From Mycolicibacterium sp. YH-1 (GTDB taxonomy: Bacteria > Actinomycetota > Actinomycetes > Mycobacteriales > Mycobacteriaceae): a stretch of DNA of 64,000 nt. This document shows, piece after piece, positions 51,642 to 61,070 of this stretch (positions are counted from its first letter, which is position 1; every line of letters starts with the position of its first letter). The translations under genes were made by a program, and so were the position numbers. The notes under the pieces were generated by a model. The model did no database searches and was not told where the DNA came from. It was given only the letters and a program-made list of their open reading frames with translations. Location: assembly GCF_022557175.1 (NCBI RefSeq), contig NZ_CP092915.1:7006001-7070000 (forward strand). The letters run 5' to 3'.

Positions 51642-51798
51642 CCGATCCCGAGATCCCCGACGGCGAGGCGCGCGACATCTGAGGGCCGTCGACGCACCAC
51701 GCCAGCTCGCTGCCGGTATAGATCGGCGGTTGCCACCCGCCGAAGGCGGCCTCCAGCGCTAGCACGTTCGTGCACGTCCGACGAGTACCGTCGGGGGC

Positions 51799-52218
51799 GT
51801 GGCAATCGCTCCAGGAACCTGGCCCCGCCCCCTGCTGCGCGCGGTTCGTACTTTCAACAAGTACTTCCTCAACTCGCTTATGCGCCCGCGCGCCGGCCGA
51901 GAGAATTCATATGCCGCAGCCATCCGGCATACCGGCAGAAAGTCCGGCAAACAGTACTCGACCCCGGTAGGAGCGCAGCGCATACCGGACGGGTACATCA
52001 TTCCGCTGGCATACGGGACCCAAGTGGACTGGCTGCAGAACGTGTTCGCCGCCGGCAGGGCCACATTGTCGGCCGATGGCGAAACACACGACGTGACCAA
52101 ACCCGAACTGATCGACGCCTCGACGGCCTTGCCGATGATCTCGCCGAAGCAACGACGGACCTATGAGCGCGTAGGAATCTCGCAGTACCTGAAAGTGAAG
52201 CTCGCCGAATCGCACTGA
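51799..52218 (+). CDS. DUF385-type deazaflavin (F420)-dependent nitroreductase family protein
   Basis: A 139-residue split beta-barrel protein of the nitroreductase/DDN-like group. Typical features are HTGRKSGKQYSTPVGAQRIPDGYIIPLAYG and a later TLSADGETHDVTKPELI. Family members use reduced F420 or bind flavin. The GTG start follows GGGGG. It stands alone on the plus strand between the IS-like remnants and the lyase operon. Confidence 0.88.
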   Translation: MAIAPGTWPRPLLRAVRTFNKYFLNSLMRPRAGRENSYAAAIRHTGRKSGKQYSTPVGAQRIPDGYIIPLAYGTQVDWLQNVFAAGRATLSADGETHDVTKPELIDASTALPMISPKQRRTYERVGISQYLKVKLAESH

Positions 52219-52515
52219 AGAGCCGACCTCCGGAACTGATCTCAGTCCCGGAGCAGTTGAGTACATCATCCACTGTTCCTCACCCGCGACTGGCGGGCGG
52301 GTTCACGCGCCTACTTTGTAGGGCCCGTCTTACTCCGCGTAGCGGCGCGAGCCAGCCGGATCCGCGCCTCAGCCGCACAGTTGTCGACCCGACGTCCGTT
52401 GCCGGGGTCACCCTCCGCTCCCAACTCCCGCTTCATTCAGGCGCGGGGCTGGCGGTCAACAAGCCAACATCATCGAATCCTGACGATCACCTCGGTTGCT
52501 CTACAACGCGATGCG
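52219..52515. other. 297-bp gap with no recognised feature
   Basis: No supported gene, tRNA or palindrome is seen. The short frames here have no homologous features and no ribosome site. Confidence 0.5.
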
Positions 52516-53952
52516 TCAGTCCTGGTCGACGCGTTCACGCAATGCCGTGCGGCGGAGCCGGATCATCTCAGTTACCGGGATGACGCCGGGTGAACCAGCA
52601 AGTTCGCGTTTTCGGACGCCGTAGTCGGGATCCAGCAGTTCTGCAACGGTCGCGGCATCTGCCGGTAGCGGTGTGCGGCACTGATCGGCGTAGCTTCGGG
52701 CGAGCGCATCGTAGAAGGCCTGCATCCCGTCGGCGGTGCGCATGTTGACTTCGTGGTTCATACACTCCCCGATCGCGCGGGCGACGACGCCGTGAGCCAG
52801 CCGGAAGGGTAGTCCGGCTGAGCCAACCAAGAAGTCAGCCACTTGGGTGACCGTGAACAGTCCGCTACGCAGCCGGTCGGCGACGACCCCGTCGTTCACG
52901 GTGAAAGTAGCCACCGCACGACTGAGCAGTTCGAGTCCTTCCGCAAGCGCGTGAATGGCGTCAAGTCCGACCCCGTCGATCGAGATTGCCTCTTCGCTCA
53001 TGCCGATGGTGGTGCTCTTCAGCGTTGTCGCCGAGATGGTCATCGCGCCCAGCAGTCGCGGCAGCAGTGTTTCCACGTGCTCGAGGGCGACGGGGTTCTT
53101 CTTCTGCGGCATGATGCTGGATACACCGCACAGCGAGTCGTCGAGCGTAATCAGCCCAAACTCGGTCGTGGCGTACATGATCAGCGATTCGGTGAAACGG
53201 TTGGCGTTGAGCGCAGCGACGACTCCGACGCCAAGTGCCTCGATCTGGTAGTCGCGGATCCCGGATGCGTCCTGAGTGTTCTCGACCAGGCCTGAGAAAC
53301 CGAGATGATCCGCGACTTGCTGGCGGTCGAGCGGGAAGTCCGTTCCGGCGAGCGCGGCTGCTCCCATCGGGCTCTGGTTGGTGCGTTCTCGGCAGGCTTG
53401 GAGTCGATCGAGGTCGCGGCTGAAGGCATCGAAGTGAGCCAGCAGGAAGTGTCCGAGCGTGACCGGTTGCGCCTGTTGCGAGTTGTGCGTGTAACCAGGA
53501 AACGTCAGCGTCACGAACTGTGCGGCACGGTCCACCAACACCGCGTTCAAGGCCTGCAGTGCTGAGGCGAGCGTGTCGAGCGCGTCGCGCATGGCCATGC
53601 GGTTGACCGTCATGTAGTAGTCATTGCGAGAGCGGCCGGTGTGCAGTCGGCCGGCGACCTCGATGCCCAACTTGTCGACCAGTTGAGATTCGATCACCGA
53701 GAACAAGTCCTCGGCATCGGTATCGGCGCCCAGGCCTGCCGGGTCGCCGCCCAGGGCGTCGAGCGCTGCCACGATTGCTTGGGCATCGTCATGAGAGAGG
53801 ATGTCCTGTTCAGCGAGCATCAACGCGTGGGCGCGATTGATCGCCAAGTGGTAGCCGAGAGTGTGCTTGAGTTCGTAGGCGATCTGCGTGTCGGCCATCC
53901 GGCGCAGAATCGGATCCTGCTGACGCTGCAGTCGATCCCGAAAGGAACTCAT
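52516..53952 (-). CDS. Argininosuccinate-lyase-superfamily C-N lyase, non-canonical
   Basis: A 478-residue aspartase/fumarase-superfamily lyase. The signature HTGRSRND is at 104-111, the proton-donor TH at 155-156 and the catalytic loop SSIMPQKKNP at 278-287. In ASL the signature is followed by Q; here it is Y (112). The ASL NKDMQEDKE block is also missing (KSTTIGMSEEAIS stands there). Canonical arginine biosynthesis is therefore unlikely. Its start overlaps the FAD oxidase stop by ATGA. Paired with an oxidase and a polyamine-type importer, it probably splits an N-substituted aspartate or similar compound to fumarate and an amine. Confidence 0.85.
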   Translation of the reverse strand: MSSFRDRLQRQQDPILRRMADTQIAYELKHTLGYHLAINRAHALMLAEQDILSHDDAQAIVAALDALGGDPAGLGADTDAEDLFSVIESQLVDKLGIEVAGRLHTGRSRNDYYMTVNRMAMRDALDTLASALQALNAVLVDRAAQFVTLTFPGYTHNSQQAQPVTLGHFLLAHFDAFSRDLDRLQACRERTNQSPMGAAALAGTDFPLDRQQVADHLGFSGLVENTQDASGIRDYQIEALGVGVVAALNANRFTESLIMYATTEFGLITLDDSLCGVSSIMPQKKNPVALEHVETLLPRLLGAMTISATTLKSTTIGMSEEAISIDGVGLDAIHALAEGLELLSRAVATFTVNDGVVADRLRSGLFTVTQVADFLVGSAGLPFRLAHGVVARAIGECMNHEVNMRTADGMQAFYDALARSYADQCRTPLPADAATVAELLDPDYGVRKRELAGSPGVIPVTEMIRLRRTALRERVDQD

Positions 53953-55214
53953 CTCAGTAGTCCTCCGAACTTGCCAGAAAAGCGGAATGGGTTGAACGCA
54001 TCGTCGACCACGGCGGTGGGGTCGGTGACGAGGCCGGCGACGGTCTCGGCGGTGCTGGGCGCCAACGTGAAGCCGATCATGTTGTGCCCCGCGGCCACCG
54101 ACACCCGTGAGGTGATACGCCCGAGGTAGGGCAGACCGTCGGGGGTCATGGGCCGGACCCCGTGACCACTGTCGTGCACACCGGCATCGAGGACAGCCGG
54201 TAGATACCGTGCCGCCGCGTCGAGGATTCGGGTGTGGAAGACGTCGGGCTCGATGTGACGCCGGGAGAAGTTCATCTGCCCGGCCAACTGCACCTCGTCA
54301 TCGAACGGGCTGGCCACCACGTGTACATCGTTGAAGTGCAGCAGGGTGTTTCGATTCGCCAGAGCTAGATTCGTCCGAAGACTGTAGCCACGTCCATTCT
54401 CCAGAAGGAGCCGCGCTCCCAGCGGGCGTGCCAGCTCAGCCGAACGTACGCCGGCGGCGATCACGACGTGGTCGGCGGCCAACCGGCGATTCGGGGTGCG
54501 CACGACGACGTGATCGGTTCCCACCTGGATCGAACGCACAGGGGCACGCTCGATCAAGGTGACCGACGACCGCTTCAAGACCGTGATCACAGACTCGGTG
54601 AACCGCTGCGGATCGAGGTACCGGTGCCCCTCTTGGAGGTAGCCGGCAACCGCGGCAGCACTGAGCTGCGGTTCGCGATCCTTGAGTTCATCGTGACCGA
54701 GCATCGGCTCGGGAACCGGCATTCCGGTCGTGTCTGCCTTGGCCACGTCTTCGTCTCTGCGCGCACTGGCGGTGGAGAGCGAGCCGAATACGTACAGGAA
54801 CTGGGTACCCTGGGCGCGGACGTCCACCCCCGCCTGGCCCAGGTCGTCCAGCAGCTCATAGGTGTCGTGCGCCAGCGACACCAAAGCCCTTTGTCCTGAA
54901 CGGTATTGGCTCGGGCGGCTCTTCCAGGCGAATTGCGCGAAGAACCCAGCCTGGGTCACCACGTCGCCCAGACCGACCGTCAGCGACGGCTCGCGCCGGG
55001 GGGCCACCAACCCGCTCAGACCCTTGCGCAGAAAGCCGACGCTGGAGACGGGATCGACGTCGCGAGGTACGACCTCTCCGGCGTTCCACCGGGCGCCTCC
55101 GCTGCCGAGCGCGCCCGCGTCGACGACGGTGACCTCGCACCCCCGCCGCACCAGCGCCAGGGCGCTGAGCAGCCCAATTGGGCCAGCACCGATGACGATG
55201 ACCGACTGCGTCAT
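53949..55214 (-). CDS. FAD-dependent amine/amino-acid oxidoreductase (DadA/DAO-like)
   Basis: A 421-residue FAD oxidoreductase. The N-terminal VIVIGAGPIGLLSALALVRR is the FAD loop, and LPYLGRITSRVSVAAGHNMIGFTLAPSTAETVAGLV is the typical DAO-family C-terminal block. The ATG at 55214 follows AAGGAGGTACGGC. It oxidises an amine or amino acid to imine. It is the first gene of the operon with the lyase. The pair suggests that it opens an N-substituted amino acid released by, or feeding, the lyase. Confidence 0.88.
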   Translation of the reverse strand: MTQSVIVIGAGPIGLLSALALVRRGCEVTVVDAGALGSGGARWNAGEVVPRDVDPVSSVGFLRKGLSGLVAPRREPSLTVGLGDVVTQAGFFAQFAWKSRPSQYRSGQRALVSLAHDTYELLDDLGQAGVDVRAQGTQFLYVFGSLSTASARRDEDVAKADTTGMPVPEPMLGHDELKDREPQLSAAAVAGYLQEGHRYLDPQRFTESVITVLKRSSVTLIERAPVRSIQVGTDHVVVRTPNRRLAADHVVIAAGVRSAELARPLGARLLLENGRGYSLRTNLALANRNTLLHFNDVHVVASPFDDEVQLAGQMNFSRRHIEPDVFHTRILDAAARYLPAVLDAGVHDSGHGVRPMTPDGLPYLGRITSRVSVAAGHNMIGFTLAPSTAETVAGLVTDPTAVVDDAFNPFRFSGKFGGLLR

Positions 55215-55249
55215 GCCGTACCTCCTTGCCTCGGCCAAACAGGTCCGCC

Positions 55250-55278
55250 AGTAAACCAGCGGTTGAAGTGGCAGTCAA
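55250..55278 (-). promoter_or_regulatory. Promoter of the FAD-oxidase/lyase operon
   Basis: TTGACT (55278-55273) and TTTACT (55255-55250) are 17 bp apart. The -10 is 4 of 6 to consensus. Transcription would start near 55243, leaving about a 29-nt leader to the ATG at 55214. The plus-strand SBP gene at 55385 is divergent, with a TATAAG-like -10 at about 55312-55317 and no clear -35. Confidence 0.5.
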
Positions 55279-55384
55279 AAAATGAAGTGTAGCCAAATTT
55301 CCGATGCCGTTATAAGCTGCGTCACACCAAGCCACAGGCCGCCCCGTTGGGGAAATCCGGGCCCGTCGAAGATTGGAACGAAAA

Positions 55385-56482
55385 GTGCGAATCAAGCTTG
55401 CTTGTATGGGTTTTGCCGCTCTGGTCGCGGCGGCGGGGACGGCCTGCAGCGGCTCCAGTGCCCCCACAGACGTCGATCTGGGATCCGGTCCGGCCGTGGC
55501 CGGTCAGGTCAAGGAAGGCGCCTTGGACGGGGTGACCCTGACCTTCGTGTCGTGGGGCGGCGCCTACCAGGATGCGCAGAAGACGAGCGTGATGGATCCG
55601 TTCGCAAAGCAGTCCGGCGCAACGGTTCTCGATGACGGTCCGACCGAGTACGCCAAACTACAGGCGCAGATCGCCAACAAGCAGGTCAGCTGGGACGTCG
55701 TTGACGTCGACGGTTTTTACACGCCGACCCGCTGCGGAACCGAGTTGATGAAGCTGGACTGGTCGATTATCGACAAGAGCCAGGTCCCCGAGGGGATGGC
55801 GACCGACTGCTCGGTGCCCGCCAACGTGTTCGGCGACGTCCTGGCCTTCAACGAGGACAAGGTCGGCGACGCGCCGACGAGCTGGGCGGACTTCTTCGAC
55901 GTCGCCAAGTATCCGGGCAAGCGAGCGGTCTCGCAGTCCACCGACACCGGGGTGTTCGAGGCCGCACTGCTGGCCGACGGTGTGTCCCCGGACAACCTGT
56001 ACCCGCTCGACGTGCCGCGGGCAGTCCGCAAGCTCAACAGCATTCGCGATCATCTGGTTTTCTATACCTCGGGATCGCAAGCCCAGCAGATGCTGGAATC
56101 CGGCGAGGTCGACATGGGAATCGTGTGGACCAGCCGCGCACGAGGGGCCGCCGAGTCCGGTGCGCCAGTCGCGGTCATGTGGGACCAGGCGTTCTCGACC
56201 TACGAGTCGCTGGCGGTGCCCACAGGCGTCAAGAATCCCAAAGCCGCTATGGCACTGATCAACTTCTATCTCGGCGTCGATCAGCAGAACGAGTTCGCCG
56301 CGATGAACGGCAGCGGTCCGGTCAACACCGAGGCCACGCCCGCCTACAAGGGTGACGCCGGCAGTTTCCAGATCACCAACCCGGCCTACGCCGACAAGGT
56401 GGTAAAGATCGACATGAACTACTGGGGGCAGAACTACAAGATGCTCGACGACTCCTACAACGGCTGGGTCTCGGGAGCCTAA
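55385..56482 (+). CDS. Spermidine/putrescine-type ABC transporter substrate-binding lipoprotein
   Basis: A 365-residue PotD/type 2 periplasmic binding protein. A signal peptide with lipobox near AAAGTACSG gives a lipidated Cys (about residue 22). Mature features are LTFVSWGGAYQDAQKTSVMDPF, EYAKLQAQIANKQVSWDVVDVDGF, RGAAESGAPVAVMWDQ and a C-terminal YWGQNYKMLDDSYNGW. The GTG at 55385 follows GGAACGAAAA. Binding-protein genes of this type serve polyamines, but also other amines and carboxylates, so the ligand should match the lyase/oxidase substrate. Confidence 0.92.
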   Translation: MRIKLACMGFAALVAAAGTACSGSSAPTDVDLGSGPAVAGQVKEGALDGVTLTFVSWGGAYQDAQKTSVMDPFAKQSGATVLDDGPTEYAKLQAQIANKQVSWDVVDVDGFYTPTRCGTELMKLDWSIIDKSQVPEGMATDCSVPANVFGDVLAFNEDKVGDAPTSWADFFDVAKYPGKRAVSQSTDTGVFEAALLADGVSPDNLYPLDVPRAVRKLNSIRDHLVFYTSGSQAQQMLESGEVDMGIVWTSRARGAAESGAPVAVMWDQAFSTYESLAVPTGVKNPKAAMALINFYLGVDQQNEFAAMNGSGPVNTEATPAYKGDAGSFQITNPAYADKVVKIDMNYWGQNYKMLDDSYNGWVSGA

Positions 56483-56491
56483 GCCCTCGTC

Positions 56492-57391
56492 ATGATTCAA
56501 CAACCCGTTCCCATTGGACCTGCCGCGGGGCCGTCCGACGATGGTCCGTCGACGGCCGCCGCGGACGGCAGACGCGACCGACTGCTAGTGCTGGGGCTTC
56601 TCGCCCCGGCACTGGCGGTACTTGCCCTGCTGTTCGTCTATCCCGTCGCCGTCGGGATCCTGCAGAGCTTCTCCCAACCGCGCTGGGGTTGGGATAACTA
56701 CGTGTGGTTCTTCGGCTCGGACGTCAATCGCGCGATGCTGTGGCGCACCGTGGTGGTTGCGATTCTGACGACCGTCATCACCTTGCTGATCGCTTATCCG
56801 TACGCGTACTTGATGACGCTCGTCGGCCCACGCATGCGCGTCTTGTTGCTTGCTCTGGCGGTGTTGCCGTTCTGGATCAGCGCCCTGATCAGGACCTTCG
56901 CCTGGTTCGTGATCCTGCAGGACACCGGCACCCTCAATAAGGGCCTCGACGTGCTCGGCCTGGGCCCGGTGCACCTGATTCGCACCCCCGCCGGTGTTCT
57001 CATCGGCATGGTGCAGGTGCTGCTGCCCTTCATGGTGCTACCGCTGTACAACGTCATCCGCACTATCGACCGGCGACTGCTGCAGGCCGCCGAAAGTGCC
57101 GGCGCCAGACCGTCAGTGGCCTTCTTCACCGTCTACGTGCCACTGTCGTTGCCCGGCGTGGCCGCTGGATCCATCGTGGTCTTCATATCAGCTCTGGGGT
57201 TCTACATCTTTCCCGCACTGCTCGGATCTCCGCAGGAAGCGCTCATCGCACAAGCCATCTACGACCAAACTGCACGCAGCTTGAACTTCGGGCGCTCCGG
57301 AGTCATGGGTGTTGTGCTCCTGGGGGTCGTCGCGGCAGTCTTCGGCGTAGTCGCCCTGGCGTCGTCGCTACGGCACAGGGCCAACCGATGA
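56492..57391 (+). CDS. ABC transporter permease, PotB-type
   Basis: A 299-residue inner-membrane permease. After a 30-residue polar N-terminus come six hydrophobic segments with the EAA loop AAESAGARPSVAFFTVYVPLSLPGV, the contact site for the ATPase. It starts 9 bp after the binding-protein stop and overlaps the next permease by 4 nt. Confidence 0.93.
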   Translation: MIQQPVPIGPAAGPSDDGPSTAAADGRRDRLLVLGLLAPALAVLALLFVYPVAVGILQSFSQPRWGWDNYVWFFGSDVNRAMLWRTVVVAILTTVITLLIAYPYAYLMTLVGPRMRVLLLALAVLPFWISALIRTFAWFVILQDTGTLNKGLDVLGLGPVHLIRTPAGVLIGMVQVLLPFMVLPLYNVIRTIDRRLLQAAESAGARPSVAFFTVYVPLSLPGVAAGSIVVFISALGFYIFPALLGSPQEALIAQAIYDQTARSLNFGRSGVMGVVLLGVVAAVFGVVALASSLRHRANR

Positions 57392-58182
57392 CCCGCACAC
57401 TGACCCGGACCTTCCTCTGGCTAACAGCAGGTTTGGTCGCGGCGTTCATGCTGCTGCCGGTGCTGATCGTCGTTCCCCTGAGCTTCTCGGAGAAGGCGTC
57501 CTTCGAGTTCCCGCCCAGCGGCTGGTCGACGCGTTGGTACGAGCGATTCTTCAGCAACTCGGCATGGTCGACCTCGTTGACCAACTCCCTGCTCATCGGC
57601 GTCGTCGTCAGCGTGGTCTCCGTCATCATCGGCACTGCAGCAGCTTTGGGACTGCGCCGCCTGTCGACACGGTATTCCGCGCTGCTAAGACTGACGTTCC
57701 TGGCGCCCCTGATCATCCCCGGCGTCGTCATCGCCGTCGGCGTCTACACACTGTTCCTGCGCAGCCACCTCGTCGGCACCTACCTCGGGTTCGTGCTCGC
57801 CCACACGCTAATGGCGTTCCCGTTCGTCGTAATCTCCGTTAGTGCCTCGCTGGCCAGCTTCGACGACCGGCTACTGGACGCCTCCGCCAGCCTGGGCGCC
57901 TCTCCCATCACGTCGTTCGCTCTGATCACGCTGCCAGCGATCGCACCCGGGGTGGCCGCGGGAGCCCTCATCGCCTTCGTCACGTCTTTCGACGAGGTAC
58001 TGCTGTCCATGTTCATCCAGGACCCCTCCCTGAGGACACTGCCGGTTCAGATGTACTCGACTCTGATCCGCGACACCGATCCCACGATCGCCGCAGCCTC
58101 CACGTTGATCCTGGCTGTCACAACCATCGGCGTCACGCTCGTCCTCACGTACGCGGCACGAAAGGCCAAAGATGCCAACTAA
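57388..58182 (+). CDS. ABC transporter permease, PotC-type
   Basis: A 264-residue permease with six hydrophobic segments and the EAA loop DASASLGASPITSFALITLPAIAPGV. The ATG overlaps the PotB-type stop (ATGA) and the end overlaps the ATPase start by 11 bp. It pairs with the previous gene as the heterodimeric channel. Confidence 0.93.
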   Translation: MTRTLTRTFLWLTAGLVAAFMLLPVLIVVPLSFSEKASFEFPPSGWSTRWYERFFSNSAWSTSLTNSLLIGVVVSVVSVIIGTAAALGLRRLSTRYSALLRLTFLAPLIIPGVVIAVGVYTLFLRSHLVGTYLGFVLAHTLMAFPFVVISVSASLASFDDRLLDASASLGASPITSFALITLPAIAPGVAAGALIAFVTSFDEVLLSMFIQDPSLRTLPVQMYSTLIRDTDPTIAAASTLILAVTTIGVTLVLTYAARKAKDAN

Positions 58183-59248
58183 ACTCCCCCGGGGCATCGG
58201 CGCACCAGTCGAGCTCAAGAATCTGTACAAGAGCTACGCCGGCCGCGACGTAGTCAAGAACATCTCGATGTCAATCAACGCCGGCGAGTTCGTGACCCTG
58301 CTCGGTCCCTCTGGCTCCGGCAAGACCACCACCCTCAACTTGATCGCCGGCTTCACCCCGATCACGTCGGGCTCGATCGCCGTCAACGGCCAGGACCTCA
58401 GCGGCACACCAGCCCACAAGCGAGGACTAGGCGTCGTCTTCCAGCACTACGCCTTGTTCCCCCATCTGACCGTCGACCAGAACGTCATGTACCCGCTGCG
58501 CCGACGGCGCATCTCCCGCGCCGAAGCTCGAAAACGTGCGGGGGAGACCTTGGAACTGGTCGGCCTTGGAGGGTACGGAAAGCGGCGCGTCAACCAGCTC
58601 AGTGGCGGTCAACAACAACGCGTGGCGCTCGCGCGTGCACTCATCTACTCGCCGCCCCTGCTGTTGATGGACGAACCGCTGGGCGCACTCGACAAACGTC
58701 TCCGCGATGCACTGCAGATGGAAATCAAACGCGTGCAAAGCGAACTCGACAGCACCTGTATCTTCGTCACCCACGATCAAGAGGAGGCGCTGGTCATGTC
58801 GGACCGCGTCGCGGTCTTCAACGATGGTCAGATCGTGCAGTTCGACCGACCCGAGGTGCTCTACCGCCAGCCCGCCAACCTCTTCGTCGCACGGTTTCTC
58901 GGAGACTCAGTCCTCCTCGACGGCGAAGGCGCGGGCGATGTGTTCACCACGTCGACGGGCAAGATTCGGCTCAACCAACCCCACCAGGGCAAGGGGACGC
59001 TGTTCCTGCGCCCTGAAAAGCTCCGCATCGCCGCCCAACCCAACGACGTCCCAGAATCCGCCGACACGCTCCGGGCCACGGTCGTACGCACCATCTTCGT
59101 CGGGCCTTCAGCAAAGGTGGAGGTCGAACTTGCCGACGGCACCACTGCAGTCGCTCGGCTGGCCGACGAACATGCCACACTGTGGCGACCAGGCGATTCC
59201 GTTCACCTGTGGTGGACATCCCAGGAAGCGCGCGTACTTGTCGATTGA
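58172..59248 (+). CDS. ABC transporter ATP-binding protein, PotA-type
   Basis: A 358-residue ATPase. Walker A GPSGSGKTT is at 45-53, signature LSGGQQQR near 143, Walker B LLLMDEPLGALD near 166, and a TOBE-like C-terminal domain from about 275. It starts 11 bp inside the PotC-type gene. It completes the SBP-permease-permease-ATPase importer, which I infer imports the substrate of the oxidase/lyase pair. Confidence 0.95.
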   Translation: MPTKLPRGIGAPVELKNLYKSYAGRDVVKNISMSINAGEFVTLLGPSGSGKTTTLNLIAGFTPITSGSIAVNGQDLSGTPAHKRGLGVVFQHYALFPHLTVDQNVMYPLRRRRISRAEARKRAGETLELVGLGGYGKRRVNQLSGGQQQRVALARALIYSPPLLLMDEPLGALDKRLRDALQMEIKRVQSELDSTCIFVTHDQEEALVMSDRVAVFNDGQIVQFDRPEVLYRQPANLFVARFLGDSVLLDGEGAGDVFTTSTGKIRLNQPHQGKGTLFLRPEKLRIAAQPNDVPESADTLRATVVRTIFVGPSAKVEVELADGTTAVARLADEHATLWRPGDSVHLWWTSQEARVLVD

Positions 59249-59256
59249 GGCATCGA

Positions 59257-59916
59257 ATGATTGATGAAGTGGGCGGCGGTGATCACGTCGACACAACCAC
59301 TGAGCGCGAACGTTTCGGCGCGCGCCTCCGTTCCGTGCGACAAGGCCAAGGGCTGACGCTCAACCAGGTCGCGGCCCGAGCTGGTGTCACCGCCAGTGCG
59401 CTAAGCCAAATCGAACGCGGACGTAGCGGGGCGACCATCGAGACCGTTGTCCGGATCGCCGGCGCGCTCAACGTCTCGACGGGTAGCCTTTTCATCGAAG
59501 ATAACTGGCGCACACAACCTCTGCGCCGCGCCGACCGAGTCGCCATGCGCGGCAGCGGCGGACATCTTCAAGAAGTCCTCAACCGACGCGGCGGAACCCG
59601 CTTCGAAGTCTTCGAAGTGCAGATCCCGCCCGGCGTCAGCGACGCACCGCATCTCTACGCACACGGCGACTCCGAGGAAATGCTGCTCATCCTCGACGGC
59701 GCGCTCGAACTCCAGCTCGGCGGACACACCTACCAGTTAGAAGAAGGCGACACGATCGAATTTCAAACGTCGATCCCGCACCTGGTCACCAACAAACGCA
59801 AGACCGAGGCCCGCGCACTTTGGATCATCTCTCCGCCCACCAGCGGACGGCACTACGAATCCGACGCATCTCCCAAGGGCCACCGACGCACAAAGGACTC
59901 AAACGCGTCTGACTGA
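59257..59916 (+). CDS. XRE-family regulator with cupin domain
   Basis: A 219-residue regulator. The N-terminal XRE HTH contains LTLNQVAARAGVTASALSQIERGRSGATIETVVRIAGAL, and the C-terminal cupin (about residues 120-195) contains SEEMLLILDGALELQLGG. PuuR-type regulators of polyamine catabolism have this layout. It follows the ATPase by 8 bp on the same strand (ATG 59257 after GAGG), so it is the last gene of the operon and probably senses the transported substrate. Confidence 0.92.
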   Translation: MIDEVGGGDHVDTTTERERFGARLRSVRQGQGLTLNQVAARAGVTASALSQIERGRSGATIETVVRIAGALNVSTGSLFIEDNWRTQPLRRADRVAMRGSGGHLQEVLNRRGGTRFEVFEVQIPPGVSDAPHLYAHGDSEEMLLILDGALELQLGGHTYQLEEGDTIEFQTSIPHLVTNKRKTEARALWIISPPTSGRHYESDASPKGHRRTKDSNASD

Positions 59917-60008
59917 CCTGAACCCAGACCGTCTCGCTGCGGCTCTTGCGCCAGCACGTCATCGATCGGCCTGCAGGCATTCCGGCCGGCATTGTTGGTC
60001 GTCGATCA

Positions 60009-60365
60009 TCATTGGCCGTACGTGCGTCGGAGATTGGCGTTGATCAGTTCTCCAATGCGCTGAAACATGTGCTGCACGAAGCGGGCCTCCGGCAGCGGAT
60101 CATCGAGATGCAGCGTCCATCGCAGGTCGGTTCCCCCGCGCGCCGCCGCGAGATCGAAGCGTAAGCGCGCGTCGGGGCGTTCGGGCCACAGTGATGACCA
60201 CACGACGTAGTCAGGCCGATCCGCCTCGGTGACGGTCGGAGCGACTTCGTCATCGTGCAACACCATCCACGGGCGAACTGGCTGCCGATGGGGATCGCAC
60301 AAATCGTCGAAGACCACCCCCGGTGGGGCGGGTTGGTTGCGCATACGCGTCCCGACCTCATTCAC
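60009..60365 (-). CDS. SRPBCC-like hypothetical protein
   Basis: A 118-residue protein. It carries VVFDDLCDPHRQP and YVVWSSLWPERPDARLRFDLAA, then LRWTLHLDDPLPEARF, the layout of an SRPBCC-type hydrophobic-cavity protein. The C-terminal FQRIGELINANLRRTYGQ is also found in the decayed copy at 48670. It has no operon partner. A role in lipid or small-molecule binding is inferred only. Confidence 0.7.
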   Translation of the reverse strand: MNEVGTRMRNQPAPPGVVFDDLCDPHRQPVRPWMVLHDDEVAPTVTEADRPDYVVWSSLWPERPDARLRFDLAAARGGTDLRWTLHLDDPLPEARFVQHMFQRIGELINANLRRTYGQ

Positions 60366-60464
60366 TGCCCCACCTCCTCTCGCGCCTGCAACGCTCAGTC
60401 AACTGTCGCCTGGGAGCGGCGATGCGCGGACCATAGCGCCCAACAGACCGGCGGCTCAACCTTC

Positions 60465-61061
60465 TCAAGGGTGCGGAGGTGTGCGTGGACCGATTTGGCC
60501 CTTGCACATGCGCAGGATCAAGGCGATCTCGTCCTCCGAGCGGACTGCTGGAGTCAGAACTTGCCGTAAGAGCAGGCCTCGAAGCGCGGCAACGGCGACG
60601 GTGGCCATGGTCAGCGCGTCCTCGGGCTCGAGCCCGTCGCGTTCGGCGAGCGCGGCCAGCATCTTGGTCAAGTCGTCGAGCGAGTCGCTGAACTCACGAA
60701 AGTTGTCGGGGTTGTACGCGGCCAGTCCTACTACGTGAAAGAAGCCGCGGACACGCGGCAGCTGCTCCGGGCGGGTGTAGGCCCGCCAGATCGCCACGAC
60801 GAGGTCGTCAAAGGTGCCCTGTTGGGCGGTCTTGAAAAGCGCCTCGTTGTCACGAGATCGCTGCACCGTGAGCATGGCCGCCAAGACGCCCGACAGAGAC
60901 CCGAAGTGGTACCGCAGCAGCGCGTGGCTGGTCGCCGCCCTGGCGGCGACCTCACGCAGCGACACCTCCGGCGAGGGAAGGCCCTCCCCGTAGGCGTCGA
61001 GAAGCCGAGCCAGCAGGCGGTCGCGTGCGTCGCCTCTGCGTTCCGCGCTTGACAAGCTCAC
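60465..61061 (-). CDS. TetR family transcriptional regulator
   Basis: A 198-residue TetR protein. The HTH is in VSLREVAARAATSHALLRYHFGSLSGVLAAML (about residues 28-60). It is divergent from the esterase gene across the palindromic region at 61071. The likely role is repression of itself and of the esterase. Confidence 0.92.
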   Translation of the reverse strand: MSLSSAERRGDARDRLLARLLDAYGEGLPSPEVSLREVAARAATSHALLRYHFGSLSGVLAAMLTVQRSRDNEALFKTAQQGTFDDLVVAIWRAYTRPEQLPRVRGFFHVVGLAAYNPDNFREFSDSLDDLTKMLAALAERDGLEPEDALTMATVAVAALRGLLLRQVLTPAVRSEDEIALILRMCKGQIGPRTPPHP

Positions 61062-61070
61062 TCCCGCAGT

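Noticed and set aside
52219..52515. tRNA or small RNA gene in the gap
   Set aside because: No cloverleaf, T-arm consensus or hairpin with terminator could be made out by eye.
52516..53952. Housekeeping argininosuccinate lyase (argH)
   Set aside because: No arg genes adjoin, the residue after HTGRSRND and the NKDMQEDKE block are not canonical, and it is coupled to an oxidase gene.
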